This document shows positions 27,445-35,185 of a stretch of 64,000 nucleotides of DNA, in pieces. Origin of the DNA: Nocardia australiensis. GTDB lineage: Bacteria > Actinomycetota > Actinomycetes > Mycobacteriales > Mycobacteriaceae. The position numbers were made by a program, and so were the translations under genes. The DNA lies in assembly GCF_020733705.1 (NCBI RefSeq), contig NZ_JAJFZM010000001.1:2294001-2358000 (forward strand), read 5' to 3'. The stretch's first letter is position 1, and each line of letters begins with the position of its first letter. A model generated the notes under the pieces. It saw only the letters and a program-made list of their open reading frames with translations, did not search any database and was not told the origin of the DNA.

Positions 27445-27840
27445 TCAGCCCCCTGTTGCCCAGTACTGGTTCAACCGCTCGATCGCAGCCTCGTTCGACA
27501 TCAACGCCACCTCCGCATCTGCCAAGCCGACACGGTGGATCAGCAGGTGGACGAGATCGGCCGGCAGTGACTCGCGCGGGGTGGCACGCTGCCCTCGGTC
27601 CGGGCGAACCTTGTCCAGCGCACAAGCCCGGAAGGCTGATTCGTCGACGACGAGCTGGTCACGGAAGATGTGTGCCCATATCGACGGCCCGTATCCAGTG
27701 CGGTCCACCGGGCGGGAGATCCGGGTACGCAAGGTCCTTCCGTCCGGAAGTGGCAGCTGGTAGGTGACGTGATGAGTTCCGGTGCGCCCCTGGGTATCTC
27801 GAAGGAGGCTGCGGGCGGCGCCGAGCATCGGTGCAGGCAA
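27445..27840 (-). CDS. Small protein resembling actinobacterial 'cytotoxic translational repressor' annotations
   Basis: A 131-residue open frame with TGTHHVTYQLPLPDGRTLRT in the first third and LVHLLIHRVGLADAEVALMS and AIERLNQYWATGG at the end. The layout resembles small actinobacterial proteins labelled cytotoxic translational repressors of toxin-antitoxin systems, recalled from memory. The first 15 residues look atypical, so the N-terminus may be damaged or the start may be wrong. It lies next to a small alarmone synthetase gene in the same direction, 149 bp away, with no obvious antitoxin. The 255 bp between the TetR gene and this ORF hold nothing recognisable. Confidence 0.4.
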   Translation of the reverse strand: MPAPMLGAARSLLRDTQGRTGTHHVTYQLPLPDGRTLRTRISRPVDRTGYGPSIWAHIFRDQLVVDESAFRACALDKVRPDRGQRATPRESLPADLVHLLIHRVGLADAEVALMSNEAAIERLNQYWATGG

Positions 27841-27989
27841 TTAATGAAAGGCGCAGCTACTGAGATACTTTGGCTGTGTCGATTCGGACGACGAGGAGTC
27901 CGTCGTCCAGTGCGATTGCCGACCGCTGTGAGGGCTGGACCCGTGCTGGCTGCCATATTCGCCGCAGCGCGAGCTGCCGCGTTCGCGAC

Positions 27990-28787
27990 TCAGGCCGGTT
28001 GCCCGCCGGGCAATCGGTGCGCGGGACGGTTTGGGGTGATGCTGTCGTACAGCAGGCTGAGATCCAGCGAATCGGCCGGGCTTGTCCGGGTGTGCTCTGT
28101 GTGGTCGACCTGGTGATGGAGGGCTTCCATCTTCTCGTCGAGCTGGGTGGCCACCTCGGCGGCCTGGGCTAAGTCGCTTCGGAGGTTCGGGGGTACTTCG
28201 CCTCGGTACTTGTAGTAGATCTTGTGCTCGAGGCTGGCCCAGAAGTCCATTGCAATGGTGCGGATCTGGATCTCGACCGGCATTCGGTCGGTGCGGTCGG
28301 AGCGGAAAACCGGAATCGACACGATCAGATGCAGGCTTTGGTATCCGTTCGGTTTGCGGTTGGTGATGTAGTCGCGCTCCTCCAGAACAGTGATGTCTTC
28401 CTGGCCGGCCAGCATGTCCCTGATCTTGCCGATATCGGAGATGAAGCTGCAGATCACCCGGACCCCGGCGATGTCGAGCACGTTCTCCCGGATAGCGGCC
28501 AGGTTCATCGCGTAGTTCTTGCGCTGGACCTTCTCCAACACGCTTTCGGGTGACTTGAGCCGCGAGCCGACGTGCTCGATGGGGTTGTACTCGTGGGTGT
28601 TGTTGAAGTCCTCACGCAAGATATTGATCTTGGTCGTGATCTCATCGATCGCGAATTTGTAGCCGAGCATGAAGTCGACGAACTGCTCGCGGAGCAAGCG
28701 GATGTCCGCGACGTTGAGGCGCCCCCCATTGCTGAGCAGGTCGCCATCGGAGGTCGGAGTAAGTTGCCAGGATCTCATCGAGTCCAT
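27990..28787 (-). CDS. Small alarmone synthetase (RelA/SpoT nucleotidyltransferase domain)
   Basis: A 265-residue protein of one RelA/SpoT synthetase domain: HVGSRLKSPESVLEKVQRK, IAGVRVICSFISDI, RKPNGYQSLHLIV and VEIQIRTIAMDFWASLEHKI are the standard motifs of RelQ/RelP-type enzymes. It lacks the HD hydrolase, TGS and ACT domains of full-length Rel. It would transfer pyrophosphate from ATP to GTP or GDP, making (p)ppGpp. The ATG at 28787 is preferred because GAGGG precedes it; an upstream ATG at 28901 adds a tail without domain features. The C-terminal 40 residues are Pro-rich and variable. Confidence 0.88.
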   Translation of the reverse strand: MDSMRSWQLTPTSDGDLLSNGGRLNVADIRLLREQFVDFMLGYKFAIDEITTKINILREDFNNTHEYNPIEHVGSRLKSPESVLEKVQRKNYAMNLAAIRENVLDIAGVRVICSFISDIGKIRDMLAGQEDITVLEERDYITNRKPNGYQSLHLIVSIPVFRSDRTDRMPVEIQIRTIAMDFWASLEHKIYYKYRGEVPPNLRSDLAQAAEVATQLDEKMEALHHQVDHTEHTRTSPADSLDLSLLYDSITPNRPAHRLPGGQPA

Positions 28788-29164
28788 TGTGCCCTCGTTG
28801 CGCATTCGCCGCCGCAGGGCGCAGTTGATGCCGATCGAGTCGTAGCCTGTTCCCACAGGGGCGGGGACCGGATCGAGAATGCTGGCGACGACTTCGTGCA
28901 CGGTATGTCCGGCTTTGTGCAGGGCTTGTGTCTTCGGCGGGGCGTGTCGAACATGGGAACGAGGACGACCTGCGGTTTTCGGGTGGGCGGTTGGTGATCG
29001 AAGCCGGCTACCAGAACGACGTTGATCTGCAGCTCTACGTCCAACCTCGTTGGTTTGCGCCTACTCCACCCCCGAGTCGTGGCGGACGTCTGCGGAGATT
29101 TTAATTATGCGATGAGCTCGAACTCGCGGGACGAGTTGGCAAAGAAATGAGATAGGGTGTGTGT
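28788..29164. other. Intergenic stretch without a recognised gene
   Basis: This 377-bp stretch lies between two leftward genes. Overlapping short frames have no domain character. The part nearest 29100-29164 is AT-richer than the surrounding DNA, as is the following gene. I see no tRNA, repeat or clear terminator here. Confidence 0.5.
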
Positions 29165-30157
29165 TCAAGTGAATTCACTTGCATTCGGAGGGTGATCCTT
29201 CCAATATTCTAATAGGTTATTATAGCCCGGCGGGTAGACTATGCGCATATCTTCCCTCATGATTGCGCAACCCCAGGCGTCTCCTGTTATCATTCCCTCT
29301 TTCTGTATCTCCTTTAGGCGCTCTGCGGACCAGTCGGCGATATCTCGGGGATATCCTACGGTTTGCAAGTGCTCGCTGAATCCAGCTGGATCCACCGTCC
29401 TGAGTTGCTTCACGAGGTCTGGATCAAGAGGTTTTCCGATGTGTGCTGCAACGAATTCAGAACGCATCATGGTGGAATTATTTGTCGTCTTGGGTGGGAG
29501 GAGTCCTTCATTGTCGGTCGCTGCTAATTTTCCGGGCCTGTCGGTGCGGACCAGGGCATTCTTTAGATGACGGTCACCGCTCGCCATGATGTAGTCGAGC
29601 GCCGCGACCCGTTGCCCCTCGAGGGTGTTGGTGTGGAGCGCAGGCCCGGAGTTCGGTACGTATTCTTGTAGTGATCCCTCCCCTAACGGTCCGTTCCATC
29701 TTCGCGTGTATGGGACAATGTCGAGTCCGAGTACCTGGTCCGCCTCCCACATACCGACCTCATCCCGGATGCGGCTCGTACTATGGCGAATCTTATAAAT
29801 TCCAATCGGCTTTCCGTTATGTCGGATCAAATAGTTATAACCCTCTCCGCCTATTCCGGTGTCGTATTCCAGATCATCCCATTTCGGCATGTTGTGCACA
29901 CTTACCGGCAAGGCGGGATCGAACCTCTTATCGGCGCTGCGGCGTATGGCGTCCGCCTCCAATTGGCGGTTCAGTTCCTTTGCTGACAGTAGGCGGTGAA
30001 AATTTTGATCTGTGTCGTCTGCCGTCCTCGCGGCAACCCGTAACATTTCGGCGCTGTCGTCGGGAATTTGCCGAGCAGCCGCACTGCCGTCAGGGAGGCG
30101 TACCTTAAGTCTGTTTCGGATCTGATTCAACATGTTGACCAAGACGTTGTTAAACAT
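29165..30157 (-). CDS. PI3/4-kinase-like protein kinase or lipid-kinase domain protein
   Basis: A 330-residue protein. Near residues 100-140 are GKPIGIYKIRHSTS (likely ATP Lys), RDEVGMWEADQVLGLDIVP and GEGSLQEYVP. The catalytic loop is DYIMASGDRHLKNALV near residue 195 (D-R-H-x-x-N), followed by KLAATDNEGLLPP (metal-binding D-N-E). These are the landmarks of the PI3/4-kinase-like family found in actinobacteria. The ATG at 30157 has GGGAGG 8 nt upstream. The gene is clearly AT-richer than its neighbours, pointing to transfer. The frame stays open about 25 codons upstream, so an ancestral longer protein is possible. A toxin or regulator role is speculative. Confidence 0.65.
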   Translation of the reverse strand: MFNNVLVNMLNQIRNRLKVRLPDGSAAARQIPDDSAEMLRVAARTADDTDQNFHRLLSAKELNRQLEADAIRRSADKRFDPALPVSVHNMPKWDDLEYDTGIGGEGYNYLIRHNGKPIGIYKIRHSTSRIRDEVGMWEADQVLGLDIVPYTRRWNGPLGEGSLQEYVPNSGPALHTNTLEGQRVAALDYIMASGDRHLKNALVRTDRPGKLAATDNEGLLPPKTTNNSTMMRSEFVAAHIGKPLDPDLVKQLRTVDPAGFSEHLQTVGYPRDIADWSAERLKEIQKEGMITGDAWGCAIMREDMRIVYPPGYNNLLEYWKDHPPNASEFT

Positions 30158-30359
30158 GTTGATTGCCTCCCGATCCTGGATCGTTTTGACCGCATCCCGA
30201 TGCGCATCGAACCGTACCCGATTATCCCCATGCTGCTACTCAGCTGAGCCGCTATCCGGGCACTACGATCGGTTATTACTCAACCTAATGTCGCGTCGGT
30301 TCGCGCTGGTCGCCTGCGGTCTCTATTTTCATCGATCCGTAGTCGACGGTAGGTACTCG

Positions 30360-30391
30360 AACCCCGAACCCGCTGTTAGTGGTTCGGGGTT
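30360..30391 (+). terminator. Strong 11-bp hairpin, intrinsic-terminator-like
   Basis: AACCCCGAACC (30360-30370) pairs perfectly with GGTTCGGGGTT (30381-30391) around a 10-nt loop, then TTCC follows. The T stretch points to rightward transcription, but no rightward gene is seen immediately before it; it may serve the decayed region on either strand. Confidence 0.55.
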
Positions 30392-30400
30392 TTCCTGCAT

Positions 30401-30797
30401 TCACAGCCGATCGCAGGCAGTCCCGTGCACGCGCCCGGGTTCGTCGCGGTCGGCGACGATGACCACTTCCGGCGTGTTCGCGCTTGGACGAGCCCGCGCC
30501 CACAGCATTGCAGGTCGCCGTCAGTCCGGCATGGACGGTGCGGTCGGCGTCCTTCTCTCCTTCGACCAGGTAGATATCCTCGCGGTCACTGACAGCGCGG
30601 CGAACATCGGGAAGCCGATACAGCACTGGCCCGAACCCGTCGGACTCCACCGGCCGCCTGAGTCGACCTTGCGTTGGAAGAACTGTTTCTCGTTCTCGTG
30701 TTCATGCTGCAACGTGCAGCTGGACGACCTCGCCGAGTGGGTCGTCACGCTCGTCGGTATAGAGGTAGATCGTGGCGACGTGCCGCCGCCTGGTTAC
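30401..30797 (-). pseudogene. Frameshifted TOPRIM/primase-like gene remnant
   Basis: Reading leftward, homologous pieces occur in order but in different frames: RHVATIYLYTDERDDPLG (around 30790-30735), EKQFFQRKVDSGGRW, then FGPVLYRLPDVRRAVSD and YLVEGEKDADRTVHAGLTA with TCNAVGAG (around 30640-30490), and finally PEVVIVADRDEPGRVHGTAC, ending at a stop at 30401-30403. YRLP-VVEGEKDADR-ATCN-GGAG-VVIVADRDEPG is the pattern of TOPRIM domains in mobile-element primases and helicases. At least two frameshifts and a deletion make it non-functional. It suggests an integrated plasmid or phage relic. Confidence 0.65.
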
Positions 30798-31041
30798 CCT
30801 GCCGAGCCGCGCCTTCTTTGGGCGGCTTCGCGGGCAGGCGCGCGGAACGCGGTCAGGCGGGAGGGGCGCGTCTCTGCCTGGCTTGAAGGTCAAGCTATGC
30901 AGCGGTGGAATCTATCGATTGTCTTTCTCGTGGGTACATGCGAGGTCGTCCAGCACGTCTTTCGGTCCTATTTGCGATTTCGTCGCTATCTTTATGGTTC
31001 GGTCACCTAGGTTTGGTAACGCCTGCCGGTCACTCGGTGGA

Positions 31042-31338
31042 TCAGTCGCCAGTGAACCATAGATATCCCAGTGCGCGCATTGCGTCTTCGGCCGCTACGA
31101 GCAATGTCTCGACAACCCTGCGTTCGTCTTCGAGTGGGGGATTCATGGCCGACAATTCATCGATAAAGAACCGCAGCTGGTAGCTATTGAACATAGTGTC
31201 AGCGTACGCATGAATTTCGCCCAGCATGGAACCCTCGGGAGCTGCCTGTACCATTCTGGATAGCGTCGAACCGTCTGTGTTCACATATCCTTCAAGTTGA
31301 CGGTGCATCCGGTCCTGAACAGTGACTGAGATTCCCAT
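31042..31338 (-). CDS. Putative immunity protein of a type VII toxin cassette
   Basis: A 98-residue soluble protein, largely helical, with no signal peptide or membrane segment: VQDRMHRQLEGYVNTDG near the start, FFIDELSAMNPPLEDERR in the middle, and ALGYLWFTGD at the end. I do not recognise its family. It begins 14 bp after the effector gene with an excellent ribosome site (AGGAGG 10 nt before ATG 31338), so it is made with the effector. A small acidic protein directly after a toxin-like gene is the expected position for an immunity protein; that role is inferred from place and size. Confidence 0.5.
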   Translation of the reverse strand: MGISVTVQDRMHRQLEGYVNTDGSTLSRMVQAAPEGSMLGEIHAYADTMFNSYQLRFFIDELSAMNPPLEDERRVVETLLVAAEDAMRALGYLWFTGD

Positions 31339-31352
31339 TTATTCTTAGCCTC

Positions 31353-32681
31353 CTAGGGGATTGGGAACATATTTACGACAGTGCCCCACCTGTCGGTAAT
31401 CACCTTGTATCGGGAAGTGGACTTGCCTCCAGACTGCCCAACGTCTTGGCCCGCATCAACATCGCGCTCGTAGTTTCCATACTTGTTCGGTCCTCGCGCC
31501 GTAGTATTCTCCGCGCGATCGACAAGTTCATCTAGATCTTGGTCGGGTGTGAAGGTGCTCTTGTTGGGGTCGGTGTCTGCGGTGTGATTACCATCGACAT
31601 GCTTTTCCCTAATATATTCCTCAGCGGCGTCGGTCAGGCCACCAAGCGGTATTGCTGCCGCCAGGGGAAGATTCTGGTACTTGTCGTCACTGCTGTCGTC
31701 GTCCATCTTCGTGATGAGGATGGCCAACCCAGCGATGGTCGCGAGTCCACCCGTCGCCAGCGCCGCCGAGGTGAAGGTCATGCCGTTGAGCGAGGTGAAG
31801 AACGTTCCGATAGCACGCGCGATAGCAACGGCGGCGGTGTCGAGGGTAGCGGCTTCCACCCCACCCACCGTCTGTGGCTTTTTGATCATCATCACTGCGG
31901 CCGCGATAACGACGGAGGCACCTACCACCGCCATCGCGAACTGAGTGTTGATCTCGGAGCGCATCGCCGCCAACGCGACGTTGTGGGCATCGGTCGCTGC
32001 GGCCATGTCGCGTGCGGCCAGTTCGATCTCGCCCGCGCTGGTCGCGAGCGTGCGAAGGTGTGCGGCCAGGTAGGGGATGTCTTGTGGAACGTTGGACCCG
32101 TAACCACGTTCCAGCCCGTCGGCGGCCATTTTGAGCCGGGTTTGAGCACCGAACGCTGGGGTTGACCCGGCGAAGGTTTTCCAGGCCGTCGCGGCGCGAG
32201 CCAACTTGACCGTGTCGCCATCGGGGATCTCGCCACCGGCGATCTTCGCGGTGATCTTGTCATACAGGTCGGGGATCTCCGACTCGAGTCCCCGGCTGTT
32301 GGTTCCGGACGCGGCGACGCCGATGACTGAGTTCGCCCCGTATGGCAGCTCTGAGGGCACGGCGGGCAGTGTCGGTGGATCGCCCTTTTTCGGGTCCCGA
32401 TTGGCCTTGTACTCCCCAGCTGCCCAGTTGTACCCGGCTGCGGCCAACACGTCACCGAAATGCTGGAGGGCCCGCGCGAAGTTGGTCGCGACCAGGGTCA
32501 TCGCGGCGGCGCGCTCGTCGTAGGCTTTCGACCACGCTTTGACGGCCGTGTACCCGCCAGCCATTCCGCTGGTCTCCAATAGCGCGGTCTGTAGGGGGTT
32601 GTAAACGGTTTGGAATTCTTCCGACAGTGCGTAGCATACCTTCGCCGCGCTCTGATACGACTGCGGGGAAACCGAAACCAC
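31353..32681 (-). CDS. Type VII (ESX)-type effector-like protein with C-terminal toxin-like tip
   Basis: A 442-residue protein. Residues 1-100 form a WXG/Esp-like helical hairpin (CYALSEEF with a YxxxE pattern, AVKAWSKAYDERAAA, GYNWAAGEYKANRD). Residues 245-266 and 300-325 are hydrophobic (QFAMAVVGASVVIAAAVMMI; LATGGLATIAGLAILI). The last about 65 residues are charged and beta-like, ending RYKVITDRWGTVVNMFPIP, which resembles the closing strands of BECR-fold ribonuclease toxins; this fold call is speculative. The GTG at 32681 lies 3 bp after the second WXG100 gene. Neighbours (two WXG100 proteins before, a small protein after) match LXG-toxin operons. Confidence 0.6.
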   Translation of the reverse strand: MVSVSPQSYQSAAKVCYALSEEFQTVYNPLQTALLETSGMAGGYTAVKAWSKAYDERAAAMTLVATNFARALQHFGDVLAAAGYNWAAGEYKANRDPKKGDPPTLPAVPSELPYGANSVIGVAASGTNSRGLESEIPDLYDKITAKIAGGEIPDGDTVKLARAATAWKTFAGSTPAFGAQTRLKMAADGLERGYGSNVPQDIPYLAAHLRTLATSAGEIELAARDMAAATDAHNVALAAMRSEINTQFAMAVVGASVVIAAAVMMIKKPQTVGGVEAATLDTAAVAIARAIGTFFTSLNGMTFTSAALATGGLATIAGLAILITKMDDDSSDDKYQNLPLAAAIPLGGLTDAAEEYIREKHVDGNHTADTDPNKSTFTPDQDLDELVDRAENTTARGPNKYGNYERDVDAGQDVGQSGGKSTSRYKVITDRWGTVVNMFPIP

Positions 32682-32684
32682 GAG

Positions 32685-32987
32685 CTAGCCACCGCTCATT
32701 CTAAGATTTATTTCCGCTGCCGCCCCGTAGGCATTCCGAGCGGTGACGGCGGCGGTGTGCATCTCAGTTATTCCCTCAACAACCTCCGCTGCCCCGGTCG
32801 CCCATTCTCGGTAGGCCTCTTCCTGGGCGGTGGCCGCCAACCCCTGCCAGTTTTGTTGGACGGCGGCGATTCGGTGGTTGAGGCCTTCCAGGCTTTCAGT
32901 GAGGAAGCCGATGAATCCGTTGGCGCGGCTGACCAGACCGTCCAGCTCGTCGATGTCGACGGTGAAATCGCGGGAGTTCTCGACCAT
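32685..32987 (-). CDS. WXG100-like secretion partner protein (second)
   Basis: A 100-residue helical-hairpin protein with the turn motif NWQGLAATAQEEAYREW (W-x-G) near residue 45, typical of WXG100/EsxA-like proteins exported by type VII systems. Its ATG overlaps the stop of the upstream WXG100 gene (TGATG at 32989-32985), so translation is coupled. It would pair with the other WXG100 protein or with the N-terminus of the effector encoded 3 bp downstream. A longer in-frame reading to 33368 overlaps the first gene and is rejected. Confidence 0.75.
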   Translation of the reverse strand: MVENSRDFTVDIDELDGLVSRANGFIGFLTESLEGLNHRIAAVQQNWQGLAATAQEEAYREWATGAAEVVEGITEMHTAAVTARNAYGAAAEINLRMSGG

Positions 32988-33325
32988 CACATATTCAGCT
33001 TCGGTAGGTCGAGTGAATGCAGGTGAGTCGCGTTCGAAAGATCTTGGTGGGCAATAGTTTTGCTCGTGACGCCGAGCAATCCCGCCATGGTCGCGAGGGC
33101 CTCCAAGACATCGGCGGCACCCTCCTTGGTCTCGGTCCAACCAGTACCGAATGCCTCTGCCGCCGGCCCGGTCCAGTTGTCGAGGACGCTCGTTATCTCG
33201 CGGTCGAGTGAGTTGAGGCCGTTGATCAGTGAATCGGCGACTTGCTGGACGTAGGTGCCAGCATCGGTCACCTCGTCTGGAACCATCGCGAAGTCTTGTC
33301 CGGGCGTACCCGACTGAGTTGACAC
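32987..33325 (-). CDS. WXG100-like secretion partner protein (first gene of cassette)
   Basis: A 112-residue helical protein with DREITSVLDNWTGPAAEAFG, giving the W-x-G turn near residue 52, and flanking helices (VQQVADSLINGLNSL; VLEALATMAGLLGV). It opens the cassette. The GTG at 33325 has GGGAGGGGGG just upstream. Its stop overlaps the start of the next WXG100 gene. No ESX core genes (EccA-E, MycP) are in the window, so export would use a system encoded elsewhere. Confidence 0.75.
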   Translation of the reverse strand: MSTQSGTPGQDFAMVPDEVTDAGTYVQQVADSLINGLNSLDREITSVLDNWTGPAAEAFGTGWTETKEGAADVLEALATMAGLLGVTSKTIAHQDLSNATHLHSLDLPKLNM

Positions 33326-33478
33326 AAGCCCCCCTCCCAGAGACAGATGCCCAGGAGCCTAGCCGCAACCGGCACCTGGACGCGAGCCCCGAGCTGCATT
33401 AAGTGGCCGTCGAGCACGCCCCATGGATGAAGTGCACCGACGGACCGTGCTCCTGCGGACGTTGGTTGATCGGGTGCG

Positions 33479-33751
33479 TTATGTGGCTTTCGCGGCCTGA
33501 TCGGGCGTAGGCACCTGTGCGGCGAAGGCCTTCTCTCGCACCGCCTCCCCTGCCCAGTCCGACCATGCCGGATAAGACTCAATCTCGGCCCACCAGGCAT
33601 TGAATCGCTCCCGGGTTTGATGCGCACTTTCTTTCTTGGGAAGGGCATTTGTCAATCCCTCGCGCCAGGAACATCGGAAGACCATAGGTGAGAGGGTAAT
33701 TCGGTCGCAACATTCGTTTACCCTTGAGTTGTCGGGCGGGCACGACACCAA
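33479..33751 (-). pseudogene. Doubtful short open frame, possible C-terminal remnant
   Basis: A 90-codon frame whose last 55 residues (KKESAHQTRERFNAWWAEIE, then SYPAWSDWAGEAVREKAFAA) have a convincing helical, protein-like composition. The first 35 residues do not. A neighbouring frame upstream (RMLRPNYPLTYGLPMF) reads like protein too, which suggests a frameshifted, shortened gene. I cannot name the family. Confidence 0.3.
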
Positions 33752-33824
33752 CTTCCCGGCCCGATGCGACGTCGCGGCTGTGGCCCCTGGCGGTGTTCAC
33801 CGGTGGCCTTCGGGCGGAGCGAGT

Positions 33825-34165
33825 TCAGTTCATTCCCATCCGGGTGGACAGTTGGTGTGCGCGGCTCGCGGCGTTCTGTCGGTCCACACTGAAGGTTGTG
33901 TGTGGATCGTTCGGGCCGACCGAGTCGCGTGGGCCACCGCTGGGCTCACGGCACTACCACCGCGCGCACGGCGACACCGATATGCGGATCGTCTTTCTTC
34001 CGGTGTCCCCGTCACAGCTCGTACCCGGCGGTCCCGTCGTATTCCTGGCCTCGGGCCTGGCCCGCGAAATCCTGCTCGCTCCCACGAGCCTCGCCCACAC
34101 GACTACGATCGCGCCGCGCGCTCGCCTGCATCGAATCCTCGCCGACGAACTCCACGAGATGCACA
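33825..34165 (+). pseudogene. Frameshifted AraC-type cupin regulator remnant
   Basis: One frame gives HSHPGGQLVCAARGVLSVHT and WIVRADRVAWATAG (33831-33950). A shifted frame then gives HYHRAHGDTDMRIVFLPVSP and VVFLASGLAREILLA (about 33952-34090). Put together they form the N-terminal cupin half of an AraC-family regulator. The C-terminal helix-turn-helix half is not found. This is a decayed gene. Confidence 0.55.
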
Positions 34166-34931
34166 AGCAGCCCACGCGACCGCGTATGCACCGGCCAGAT
34201 CACCCGGCATCTCTACGAAAAACCCTGGGAACAGGTGCAATCGAGGGGTCTGATTCCGGCCAGGTAACCGCTCGGGGCGTGCCGCGCAGTTCCTCCGGTG
34301 GCTGACTCAGCACGAGGACGAGCTGCCCGACAAGGATGCCGCCGACAACGAACTCCGCGACCGTGAAATGGCTCGCTTGGTGCGAGCGCGGCACCCGGAC
34401 GATCAGGGCCCGGGACGGGATCGAATATCCGGCGTATTCCTCGGATTTCCTCAGCAACCGCCGCATATAGTGGTGCGGGTGCGCATCGAGCGAACGGCTA
34501 CTCACTCATGGCGGCCCTGGTCGAACCGGCCCGAAGGATGATCGACGAGCTGGATCCGTTGCGACTCCGAACAATTCGGTACCGCCGAGACGCAGCACGA
34601 GTGGATGGGCGACATGTGGAGTGACGGGTCGCCGACCCTCCGGCAGGTGCGTGTAGGGCATGCAACGAGATCCCGAACGGTCGCGTGAGCGAGAGCGCCG
34701 TGTCGTCCGACCGGGTCGGAACGCCTGGATATCGACGAACCGTGAGGTTTGGGAGCGGTCACAGACTCGGTCGAAATGGTCGGCCGTCCTGGTGCGGGCG
34801 CGTCCAGCGGTACTGACAGCGCCGCCGAGTGTCCAGTGGCGCCTTCGCTATCTCTGACCTGCGGCAATGGCAACCGCGCATATGTGTGCTCGCAATTGTG
34901 ACCTGATTGGAACCGTTTCAGGTGTCCAATT
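34166..34931. other. Degenerate stretch up to the tRNA-Arg gene
   Basis: No intact gene is recognised in these 766 bp. Around 34280-34420 the rightward frame WLTQHEDELPDKDAADNELR reads like protein without a start or domain identity. The rest has only short shadow frames. It looks like decayed accessory DNA abutting the 3' end of the tRNA. Confidence 0.4.
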
Positions 34932-35007
34932 TGGTGCCCTCGGCAGGATTCGAACCTGCGACACCCGCTTTAGGAGAGCGGTGCTCTATCCCCTGAGCTA
35001 CGAGGGC
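34932..35007 (-). tRNA. tRNA-Arg (anticodon CCT)
   Basis: On the reverse strand the acceptor stem GCCCTCG (35007-35001) pairs with CGAGGGC. The anticodon arm is CCGCT-CTCCTAA-AGCGG, giving anticodon CCT for AGG codons. The T arm is GCAGG-TTCGAAT-CCTGC. The discriminator A is followed by an encoded CCA at 34934-34932. It is 76 nt with CCA. Its 3' end faces the accessory region to the left, as at integrative-element attachment sites. Confidence 0.97.
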
Positions 35008-35185
35008 TGGTGGGGGCGCTGCTTGGGGAACAGGGCGGCGCCTGACTGGTTGTCGGGGAGTCTACCGTGTTGGAGGCGAGGGGTCAGAATCGTTGGTGCG
35101 TCGGGGTGTGATGCGGACTGAACGTCGGCGGTGGGGCCAGACGATCGGGGGGAATGTGCGGTCGCTGTTTATTCGGACCGGATGG

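Noticed and set aside
30345..30395. tRNA-like fragment (CTCGAACCCC) or attachment-site copy of the tRNA-Arg end
   Set aside because: The bases do not match the tRNA-Arg 3' end, and the perfect inverted repeat explains the sequence as a terminator-like hairpin.
30132..31010. 292-codon rightward frame across the TOPRIM remnant
   Set aside because: The composition is not protein-like, and it is antisense to a recognisable, frameshifted TOPRIM gene.
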